22,080 bases of DNA from Choristocarpus tenellus KU-1152. Lineage: Eukaryota; Phaeophyceae. How positions within the stretch are numbered: the first letter of the stretch is position 1; each line of letters starts with the position of its first letter. The translations under genes and the position numbers were made by a program. Below the pieces are notes generated by a model. That model saw nothing but the letters and a program-made list of their open reading frames with translations. It was not told the DNA's origin and searched no databases. The stretch is from positions 1 through 22,080 of the forward strand of contig CAXNAD020000303.1 in the NCBI GenBank assembly GCA_964200185.2, in the 5' to 3' direction. Of the stretch, positions 1 through 9,700 are shown one piece after another.

Positions 1-44
1 CCAAATGGACAGCCGCCACCCCCTCCCAGATACTTAGAGCCTGG
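1..44. mobile_element. MITE family B, right end of copy B1 (truncated by window start)
   Basis: The reverse complement reads CTCTAAGTATCTGGGAGGGG, then GTGGCGGCTGTCCATTTGG, matching the terminal repeat of the complete copy at 736-913. Confidence 0.6.
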
Positions 45-563
45 TACCGTGAACTAAATCAATCCGAAATGGAGAGGGTGTGTTGATCTGATGTATTATA
101 TTAGAGAAGAAACAGCGATTTATTAATTAAAGGAAGTGAATACATGTTTATGTATGTATGTATTTCATTATTATTTGATTTTTTATTTCAAATTTATATT
201 TTTTTATTTGAGGTCTTGTATGAGTACAGTACTAACTGCATTTCCGTAGCATGATCGCTGAAGTTCAGAAAACACATAACTATATATTGTGAAAACATTA
301 CTATATATTGTGAACAGTCGACTCTCGAGTGTGAGTTGCTTGTATTTGTACTATTACTATTTTGAGTAAATATACTGTTGAGTACAGAAGTGTGCAGGTC
401 CTGTACCTTGAAGATGTCACTTCAATCATCCCGTAGTACACTGGAGTCAGAACATACCAAAGTACGTATTGTGGCTCTCCCTTGTCATGGAACTAATGTT
501 TATGGAGTGAGGGGGTGATGTGGGATATCATGGTCTGCCTCTACACTTGTGTTAATTTTGACT

Positions 564-583
564 TTGTGTGTGTGTGTGTGTGT
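564..583. repeat. (TG)n microsatellite
   Basis: About ten uninterrupted TG dinucleotides. Confidence 0.85.
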
Positions 584-623
584 TTATGAAAATTTTATTT
601 TATTTGTATTCTCGTTTGTAGGT

Positions 624-735
624 ACTAGTACTAGTAGTAGTAGTAGTAGTAGAGGTTGTGTGCCTTTTGATTCAGCAGAAACAGCAGCAGTAGTAGCAGT
701 AATGGTAGTAATGGTAGTAATGGTAGTAGTAGTGG
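624..735. repeat. AGT/GCA/GGT trinucleotide microsatellite, left block
   Basis: Interrupted (TAG)n with AGC and AATGGT variants. It is split from the block at 914-988 by MITE copy B2. Confidence 0.8.
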
Positions 736-913
736 CTCAAAAGTATTTGGGGGAGGGGGGGGGGGTCTACACCAGGGTGTCCATTCGGGCCCTGACCAAG
801 AAAGTCCAATTATATTATCCATACAACGTATGCAACCAAATCACACAAAAATTGCGACGTGAAAAAATGGGCCCCAAATGGAGAGTCGCTACCCCCCCCC
901 CAGATAATTTGAG
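736..913. mobile_element. MITE family B, complete copy B2 (178 bp)
   Basis: Imperfect terminal inverted repeats of about 40 bp: the left starts CTCAAAAGTATTTGGGGG, the right ends CCCCCAGATAATTTGAG. Both carry a G/C run, then a TCCATT-GGG block. There is no coding capacity. The element sits inside an AGT/GGT trinucleotide microsatellite that resumes on its right side. Two further copies are cut by the window edges. Confidence 0.7.
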
Positions 914-941
914 TCAGTATTAGTGGTAGTGGTAGTAGTAC

Positions 942-972
<31 letters not shown>

Positions 973-988
973 GGTGGTAGTGGTGGTA
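914..988. repeat. AGT/GGT trinucleotide microsatellite, right block
   Basis: Runs of AGT and GGT directly after MITE copy B2, the continuation of the block at 624-735. Confidence 0.8.
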
Positions 989-1670
989 GAAGGGTGTTAC
1001 CCATTTCAGACATACCTATAAATGCAGTGGTTACGTATTTTTTTGTTTTGAATGCATTTTCCATTTACCTGGAAGGGTGTGTACCACAGGGTAATATATA
1101 AAATAGAAATGAAATAAATATAAGATTTCCAGGGTTGGTGGTTGGGTGATAGGTGACAGGTATGACTAACTCTGAAAGATTCTGAATGACAGTGTGTAGT
1201 CATCTATAGTACACGCTAGTACATACCGTGATAGGGGTATGCATTCGTAGACAGTATTACTTACAACATCATACCAATCTGCCAAAACTCCCAATATCTG
1301 GGTGGTGGAAATTTGTTACCCTGGTGTTGGATTAATGTTAGAATAGATGTGAGATGATTGACCGTACTTGTGTGATGTAATGCAATCGTTGACTTTTTTT
1401 AGTCTAGATTACAACCCATTCGTATTTTTTAATAAATCGATTTTTTTTTTTTGTGAGCTGGTTATTTCATGAGAAGACACTGATGGAGTACACCCCCAAA
1501 CCCCTCCTTGTGTGTATCTGTTGCCGAACGATTTGTCAAAGGTAGTAACAGCAGTTGTCGGCAAAGAGCAGGTTGATTTTCGAAAATACACGACCAGGGT
1601 ATGGACATTACATACACACACTCTGTGCTATTCCCTTCTCTGGGTCATCGAGAACGTTTCTCTTTGCTTT

Positions 1671-1706
1671 AACCCTAACCCTAACCCTAACCCTAACCCT
1701 ATCCCT
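1671..1706. repeat. interstitial telomeric repeat (CCCTAA)n
   Basis: Five consecutive CCCTAA units followed by one variant (CCCTAT). On the other strand this is TTAGGG, a telomere repeat type found widely in eukaryotes. Unique sequence lies on both sides, so this is an internal tract, not a chromosome end. Confidence 0.85.
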
Positions 1707-2284
1707 CAACAGTGCTCGTATGAATATCTCGAAATGATACCTAGCGTAAGTGTATATATGTTCTGGCTTGTCATGTTTGCTCTTGACAGTTTGCCAGCAG
1801 TTTCGCGTGTACGTCCCTTCATTTCATATGGTTAAAAAAATGACGCAAATTTATTGCTTGTTTATTTCCCTTGGAAGTGAAGTTTGTACTGGTCTTGGCC
1901 ACGTACCGAAGGTACTTGAGTCAAGGTGTAAGCGAGAGGCTACTCAGAGTTGTATTTTATGGATGGCGGCACGTATGTGCAAAACTCGACCATTTTTTTT
2001 TTTTCAGGCATGCGAATATATATAGGAATTTTTTGTTCTAATTTTGTTAAAATGTTTTCGAACGACAGAAAGGAAATAGAACCCTCTCAAGTTGAAGTTA
2101 GCACCTCATCCATCTCGTCCATCTCATAGAAATATGGATGAACTGAAAAAGATTGAAAACAGGCTTACAATGCAAAAACATCCAAAAACTGGGTGCCTTT
2201 TGCATGCTTTGACTCACTACTACACGGTGGTGTAAAATCCCTAGAACTACATGTCCTCAAAAATAAAATGAAATGTTATCCCTG

Positions 2285-3230
2285 TTACTGACCAGAGGCA
2301 TTGCTCATTTCGCAACATCCCTGACTCCCACCCTCCTTCCCACCCCCAATGGCCCTGCGGGGGCCTGCTTGTATCCCTGACTGCTTGTTGTTAAAAACCC
2401 TCTCTTTTCCCACAGACTCCCTGGGTCTTCCTCCAAGCATAGTTGACTGCCTCCGCCGGTCAGACAACCTGTAGTCTGTGCTTATTTGCCCTCGAGTATG
2501 ATAGAGGTACACATTGAATCGGGTTTGCTCTGTAGTGCTCCAGGCAGCTATGCAGTTATTTGCTTTGGTACAGTGGTGTGAACTTTTTTTTATAGACAAT
2601 TTGGAGGATGCTGCTGTGGGCGGTTGAGGATACATATACTCAACACTCAAACACAGATACACATGCACAAGCACGCACGCGCGCGCGCGCCGATATTGAT
2701 GTGGGCCATCATTATGTAGGCACAAAGATGCACGGTAGAGGGAAGAGGGCAGAGGGTTGGTGAATTTCATTGTGCAGCTGTAGTTCAGTCTGTGTGTAAA
2801 CAAAAGATGAGTACATTTTACATTGGTAGCTATCTATAAGAAGGGAGGTGGGTGTTTTACGGATGGAAGGTTGGTGATATTGTGGTTCAGTTTCTGTCAA
2901 GTGCAGTAAGGCTTCTAAGGGGGTCATGAAGCTTGGGTGTGGCTTCGGGTAAAAACCAGGAGAGATGCTTTCTGCTTCCATGGTGACTGTAGAATGTGGA
3001 GTTGCAGCTTCACTTGAGCTGTGTTTTGATTGTGGTGCATTTATTGTAGCTATCAACTGGTTAAGAGGGGGCAGGAGTGTAACTTTTTTGAGGATCCTGG
3101 GGCTCCAATACCATGTTGTGCTGCTTCTTGTGGAGTTTCTCCAGGATTTCTCGACGCTGCTCCGTTATCACTCTATTCTTGAGTAGGTTGAGGTGCTTTT
3201 CAGTATGACAATACTTGCATTGGTGACATT
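2285..3230 (-). pseudogene. weakly supported spliced gene or decayed gene, unknown function
   Basis: Three minus-strand segments join in phase: about 3230-3112 (CHQCKYCHTEKHLNLLKNR, then QRREILEKLHKKQHNM, a helix), 3056-2822 (HSSSEAATPHSTVTMEAE, ending LLIDSYQ) and 2547-2285 (arginine-rich: YRLSDRRRQSTMLGGRPRES, stop at 2285). The junctions are M|GTATTG to taaccag|TTG (a 55 bp intron, shorter than the others here) and CCAAT|GTAAAA to gcatag|CT. Upstream of about 3237 the frame meets a TGA, and other frames carry coding-like pieces (MRYCAARTTAPPQ), so the gene may be broken. No family recognised; the cysteine spacing C-x2-C-x2-C fits no zinc finger I know. Confidence 0.28.
2643..2692. repeat. 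alternating purine-pyrimidine tract, (CA)n into (CG)n
   Basis: ACACAGATACACATGCACAA leads into GCACGCACGCGCGCGCGCGC. Long alternation of this type favours Z-DNA. Confidence 0.7.
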
Positions 3231-3555
3231 TTATGAGTCATCCATTGTTGTTGTCTGCATGTGGTCGAGCCTGGCAAAGCTGCAGTCGCCGATGCACTCT
3301 TGTGCCTGGGGATACACTTCAACGCTAAGCATGGGTACCACTTTTCTCTGTTAAGGTATATGGTGTGTTGTTTTGTGGTGGTGCTGTTGTCCGTGCAGCA
3401 CAATAACGCATTTTGTGTGTAGAAACCTGCATTGTAGGATGTTGATTTGATGCTCTCATCCCTACTGTGTATTTATGGCACCAAGATCAAATCAAGTCCA
3501 GGCCTTCCAAGGGTTGATGTTACTACAGGTAGTGTTGTGAGGAACATTCCACAAA

Positions 3556-3565
3556 TTTATTTATT
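3556..3565 (-). terminator. polyadenylation signal, two overlapping AATAAA
   Basis: The plus strand reads TTTATTTATT, giving AATAAATAAA on the minus strand just past the last minus-strand stop at 3604. Placement fits transcript cleavage for the QRICH2-like gene a few tens of bases further down. Confidence 0.45.
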
Positions 3566-3603
3566 TTTTTTGGTACCCATGACTATACATACGGAGAAGC
3601 AAT

Positions 3604-3733
3604 CTATGAATTAAAAAAACATCCACCACGCCAACAACCAGTCGCAGACTTCAACAACAGCACACACACACCCAAGTGCATCCATCCATACTTGGCACCA
3701 CCACACACGCAACTGCGCTTCGCTTGAGCAGCG
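3604..3733 (-). CDS. possible terminal exon of the QRICH2-like gene
   Basis: An acceptor-like attttaacaag|C in phase 2 would join the 3922 donor, encoding AAQAKRSCVCGGAKY and then a hydrophobic, tryptophan-bearing end with stop at 3604. QRICH2 also has a CGG motif near its C-terminus (RRCGGSHT), but the residues after CGG differ. Two overlapping AATAAA signals lie about 40 bp downstream. If exon 8 stops at 4015, this is 3' UTR. Confidence 0.3.
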
Positions 3734-6700
3734 CTTGTTAAAATCCGTACATGATGAGTACTCGGCGTAGTAAGGGCATAAATCAGCAAATCAACTCAAT
3801 GCGGACTACAGCTCTTTGTGGATATATGCCCAGTGGCCACATGCAGGTGCCCCACGCCAGGGAGAAGGTACATCCTAATTCACCACTACAACACAAACTA
3901 TTCGCAATGAATCAACTATACCTCCCAAGTGGAGGGCTGTGGAGGACAAATCTCGCACTGTGTGGGGCCTCGGTTGGTGTCCTTGACCTTGAACTCCCAA
4001 CAGCAGAAGCTGCTCTACCTATGGTCCTGTCCCGGCTGTTGCTGCCCTCCCCCCGCCATGGACCCCCCAGACTTGGCAGCACTCCTTGCCCCGTTCCTCG
4101 GCTTCTCCCAGCAGGAGTGCCCCCCCCACCGCTGCCCTGCAATTGTTGCACCTGGACCTTCCTTGGCATCTTGAAACCGCCTCGCCACACGGTTGGATGG
4201 GAGTTGACTGGTATTGGGGAGGCGCATGCAAATTTCATACGTCCGCCTAATGTCTGCCCACCACTCTCGTCTTGTTTACATGGCGAACTGTGGAGTAGAA
4301 GCGTGTTAGTTATGAAGGCGTGGAGGGGGGGGGAGGGAGGGATGGGAGTGGGCTGGTGTATCACATGCAATAGTGATAAATATTCGTATGTATATATATA
4401 TATATACTCGAAACATTTTTCCGTATGTTGTAGATGGTGTAAGTGTGTCTTCTTGGTATGTGTGAGTGGAGTGTGTAGAAGGGAGGTCATCACACTTTGT
4501 TAGTCTTTGTCTTCCCATTCTCTCACTCTGCATGAGCTGTGTGGGGAGGGTGAACCCTGGCAGCCATAGACATTGGCCTGTCACACACGATGCATTGGAC
4601 ACGACCCACAGCGCCTCCCATGGTGTTGTTTTCCGGCAAGAGGCCGGCCCTATTGAGCTCATTGATAACACGATCCATGATGGGCTTGATATTGACTGTT
4701 CCTTGCGTCTGATTGGGCATGGTTGCAGTAGAGAGTAAGTAATGTGCTACTATGGACACGCTACAATTGTTTGGTGGAGGTACAAGATTGACAAGGGCTT
4801 TGTTAAAGCAAAGACGCCCTGGGAGTAGTACTTTGTCAGGATTGCACACCTTGAACAAAAGCACCACCGGATACCGTAGTGCTGAGGTAAGGGATGAAGC
4901 TGCTGGGGGTTATACGAATATTTCCTCATTTTCATAATGTTTCTGGAATGGAATTGTACAAGGTAGCACTATACGCTGTTATCATCATACAGTGCTTTAT
5001 TGTGGGATAATTTGTTTGCTGTAATGATACACTTTCTAGGTGAGTTGGCTAAGCACATGGTAGGAGGGAGAGGGGTAGGAGGCTACAGCAGGAAAGGGGC
5101 TGTCAAATCCCGTCTACAAGAGATAGTGTCTGTAACAACACAAGTAGCTCTATCTAGACATGTCATGCGTTGCTAAGCTGGAGACACCAGGGAGATGGGC
5201 AAGGAGGGACTTGTTAGATTCTTGGGATGCTTCCCTAGCTCCTCACTCTGGGGTGCAGGACTAAGCTAGGCTGGAGGCACAGGAGGGCAGTGGTGTAGCA
5301 TAGCTGGTAATGAAATAGTAAATAGATCAATGTCTTTCACATTTACGACAACTGTTACTTTTTTTTTAGGGATTGTTCTGACATTTGAATGGTTTTTTCA
5401 ATGATTTTTCCCCCAACACATCTGCAAAATGTTAGAGGGCATAATAATAATTAATTCACTAAACAGGAAAGCAAGCCATCATCGCACATTTTGCCTTCCA
5501 CCGAGGCAGTGGTGTACGCACACAAAACATGTTGACAACCCCGTTATATCTGGGTTTTTTTTGTAATTTGGAACCAGTGAATCAAAGCCTGCCTGGAGGT
5601 AAATCATGCGATGGAGGAGCTCGGCACACAGGACAATTTTCTTGACTTAATTGATGAGCTCAAAACAATAAGGAATTATATTGCCGATCGTTTATCCGTC
5701 ATAGATTGAGTATCACAGATGGACCATGCTTGCCTTCTGTAGCTTCTTGAGACTAGTTTGAAAGTTCTGCGACAGGCTGTTGAATGCAGCCTCCAGAGCT
5801 GTCACAGCCTCCCTGTCTCTCGCAGAGAGTACTTCATCGGCCTTAGAAGCTTCGATCCGAGCAAGCTCTAGCTTAAGAGTCTCCAACTCAGTCTGATCGA
5901 CCTTGTTGTCCAGCAGCGAAGCCACCTGCATGCCGCCGGCACCCGAGAGCAACAATAAGGAGGAACAAAAGCTCAATGTGCCCAGACTGCTACTGTTGAC
6001 ACCAAAAAACGTGTGCAGTAGGGGAGGGAGGGCTCGGCGCGATTGAGAAAAACTTTGTTGCATGTTTGAGTGTCTGCAAACGGTTATCTGTTGTCACCGC
6101 TGCCATCTTCTGACCAACCTGTTGATTTCTAACCATTCCACTTCAAAAACTGATCAGAGTAGTCACTGCAAATATCATCTGCAGTTGCCAGCAAACTCCA
6201 CTTGGGCAATGCCTCGCCTATGGGAAGCTCATGCATTACCGTACCTTGTTTGCAACCTGACCCATGCTAAGGATCTCACTCCCCAGGACCTGGACGTTGT
6301 CGCTCATGCTGGCAAGGTTCTGATTGGCCCTTGTTATGTCTTCCCCATGCTCCTGTTGTTCCCCATGTAACTTTTCAAGACGCTTGGCCATGTCCGCTGT
6401 GTAGGCTGACACTACAGTTGACACTCGCCTCATTGACATTGCTGCATCTTGCTCTGCCGTTCGGATTGCTTCTTCCCTGTCTTGATCATCCATCCTCTGT
6501 TCCAGTCCTGCAATAGCACCCTGTAGTCGTCCCTCCAACTCTATCATACCTTGCAATGCCGACTTGAGATTATGTGACTCCTCTGTCTGTTCCTCCAGAC
6601 CTCTGAGCTGGGTGCGGATTTCTTCCAGATGACTAAGCACCTCGGGATCAGGGAGTTTTGAAGCTTCAAGTGTTTTTAGTCGTTGCAGGTGGTCGCTCAA

Positions 6701-9700
6701 CTGCATGAAAAGGTCAGGATCCGTGGGGACATTGCCAACCGTAGGGTTGGACATCTTCCAGGCCTCGAGGAGGTTGATGCGAGAGGCAAGCTGCTCTAAA
6801 ATGCTGTTGCTGGTGGGCCTGTAGTCTGCCATGAGTGCCTGGAACTTGTCTGTCTTTGAGATGATGTCATCAAGCTGGAACCATTAAAAAAAATTCCCGT
6901 GCGTGGAAGGGGTAAAAATAAACAGGTTTATGACGGAGAGGGGGAAGAGGGTGAGGGAGGTTGTGGTGTTACTGTGGCAGTTAGTTGGTGGAAATGCCCA
7001 TCACCTCTAACTATACATTGCGTCCACATATATGTATATCAAGATATTCACTGTTCTTGACAGACCTCGCTTACCCTTCTTCTCCAATCTATTGACAAAC
7101 AGCACTTGAAAATCGATCATGACCAACCGAGACTGCATTTTCACCACTTCAGTTGAATTGCTTCAAGTTTTCTGTACTGCTTGATGAAGCCAGGCACATA
7201 ATCCTGGAGTGCTCTTGAGTGGAAAAAAAAAAGCACCCTATACAAAGAAAGCGTGGAGATGTAAGCAACTCCTCCTTGTGTAAACCCTTAGCAAGGACTA
7301 GGTGGATAATGAGATGGACACATCTAGAGTACCGATCTTATTACGTTGAAACAATACGTCAAAATGACTTTTCCATCTCCAGCACATGGCGCTCCTGAAA
7401 TATAGCAAGAAGCCGGGTGCCTTCTCTCCGAAGCACTGAAATGATACAGAAGCACCCAAGATATGAATATCCTTCAAGAACCATACAGCACCAATCTCTT
7501 ACATACATTTGAAAATGATGTGTGTGTGTATATATATATAGGGTCACATCAAGTGAAGGGCACTTTTCCATTTGTGAATCAAGAACAGAAAGCTTTGTGC
7601 TACTAATATTACAAAAATGGAGACCACCCCAATATCCCTTTCTGCTAGTGAGGAAGAGAGTATCATGATTGAGTCTGATCTAAAGTATCTTAGAGGGTAG
7701 AGCTGCGTCTATTCGGAATCATAAACCCAAACGTTGCAATTTCGATGTAATTTTGGCTATCGTGTTTGTTAGCAAGTGTCAGTAATCCTTGCTCCAGACA
7801 CACTTTTCACAGTCACACATTTTAGGTAACTACAATCACACAAAAAAACGAAAAAGGGTGTAAAAAACAACAACAGACAAACAGGTCAAAACTCCTATCC
7901 CCTTAAATGTTCTGAATCTTTGTAGACTGCTACTGTACCTAGCTCAATGGAGCAAACATGTGCAGTACAGATCTTCCAAATTCATTAGACAATCTGGCCC
8001 GATTTTTCATTTTCATCAAGTGCAGGGATTTTGACATACTCTTGGAGTTAACTATCATCGTAGAAAGCAAAGGTTACAGAGTGTGGTGCAACAATACTCG
8101 ATTGGTTCAAAATATATGCTGGTGCAAGAAAGTATTTCTGCACACTCTGTTATGATTAGAACCGCACACAACACCACTGGTTTGCTCGAATATCAGGTCT
8201 AAAGTAACATACAACGAGGGACAAGGAGTGCCAAATCTTATTTCTGAGTGAGTATATATTGTTTTTGTTTAGGCAAGGAAACACCATATCCTCACAGTTG
8301 CTGGTGTATACTACATTACATTAGTGTAGTCAGGTAGAGCGGAAGTTCCTCTCACCTGGTGTTGATGTTTGAGAGTTAACGCAATGTGCAGGAGATGTTC
8401 TGTATCCTTCAGGCCATTTACTAATTCTCCAGGATTGGGCTCCCCTGTCTCTGACTGGAACATATTACTACCAAACACTCTTCCCGAACCTGACAAAGTG
8501 CTGACAATACTTGGGGTCTCTTCCGGGACGTCACCACCACTATATATGACCATGCCTGACCCATTTTGTCCAGTGTCCTGTAATGTCTCAACTTGAAAAT
8601 CAGGGTCCGTGACTCTCTTTGCTGCTTCTACAACCAAGCTTGTAGGGACACAGGCCTCCATCCAAGCCAATCTTTTCCATTTTGCAAGGGGTGCAAACAG
8701 GTGGAGGAGCGTAGAGGATAGTTTGGCTAAGGGATTTGAGTCGTGTATAGACCCGTGGTTGCGAAGAATAAATAGGCTTAGATCAGATTTGGGATGAATA
8801 CGAACATTCTGACCAATACACTAAAGTGTATCACCCACCTACTACATGCCTGTTGATAGAGCTTATCGCTGCACTGTTGCTCTGTCTTGCTGGAGTCATC
8901 CCAGGCGGAGTCCTCCCCCCAGCACATGCTTTGATCTACTTCCCTGCCAGTACCTTGGTTCACATTCCCACATTCCCCCAGCGCCGATATAAGAGTATCT
9001 TTGATGACCTTTTCCCGTTCCACAATGTACAGCAGGCTGCCTCTAAGTCCAGACAAGCGGTCCCCATTTTCTGGAGCTCTATTGTGGTGTGCTACTTGGC
9101 TACTCAGTATGCCTTTGACTACACGTTGAAGGCTTTCAAATTTGTTGTTCAATTCAGTCTGCGCTACTATAACTGCCTTTCCCGCGCTCTTAAATAGTGA
9201 CATTCTCTCTACTCTCTCTTTCCTTGTACTTCCTTCAATATCCTCCCATTTTACTTCCTCATCACTCTCTGGCTCCTGCCCAAGTCTCTCTCGTTGCTCA
9301 TGCTCCACCCCATTTTCAGGCGCAGATGTTCCAGTTTTGTGAGCTAGCCCCTCCAGATCATTCTTTTTGCTTGCGTCAGGTTCCTCTGCTATGCTCATCT
9401 GGCCTACGGTTGCACTATGCTCTCTCGATACCAAGTCAGCTTGTTTGTCTTTGTCCCAAGCAATCTTTACTTTAGGCCTCATCCCCTCTCCCCACACTAC
9501 ATCCTCGAGCGTGACTACTCGACTTTTCAAGTCATCCCTATGCATCACAAGATTATCAAGGGTGGCTACCCTGGCTTCAAGTTCTTGCATTTTTTGCTGG
9601 AGTGCAGACTTTGATCAGGAGATTATTTAGGAAAAAGGAGAGAGTAAGCGTGAATGAGTATACCTAGCTAGCACTGTCTTTCTTCCAAATACGCAAGAAG

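Larger units (their letters stand above)
914..2280. other. non-coding region
   Basis: AT-rich sequence without a credible gene. Open stretches at 1512-1835 and 1750-2025 run through the telomeric tract or have no protein character. Only the microsatellite and the CCCTAA tract stand out. Confidence 0.6.
6875..8355 (-). other. QRICH2-like gene intron 4 (1,481 bp) carrying a family A MITE
   Basis: GTGAGA donor to ttccag acceptor, phase 0. It contains MITE copy A1 at 7684-7910 and a (TG)n(TA)n tract at 7519-7540. The remainder shows no gene. Confidence 0.7.

Noticed and set aside
549-923. Open frame of 124 codons on the plus strand
   Set aside because: It is built from the TG and AGT microsatellites and MITE B2; no protein-like composition.
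3064-3230. TAZ or C2H2 zinc finger in the cysteine-rich minus-strand segment
   Set aside because: Spacing is C-x2-C-x2-C with no matching distal His/Cys pair, so neither family pattern is met.
4225-4493. 5' half of the minus-strand frame that covers exon 8
   Set aside because: It runs through the TA microsatellite and histidine/threonine-rich intron sequence; only the part after the 4207 acceptor reads as coding.
8780-8820. Direct frameshift between exons 3 and 4 of the QRICH2-like gene, where both frames are open
   Set aside because: A normal 167 bp GT-AG intron (8672-8838) joins them in phase and is simpler.
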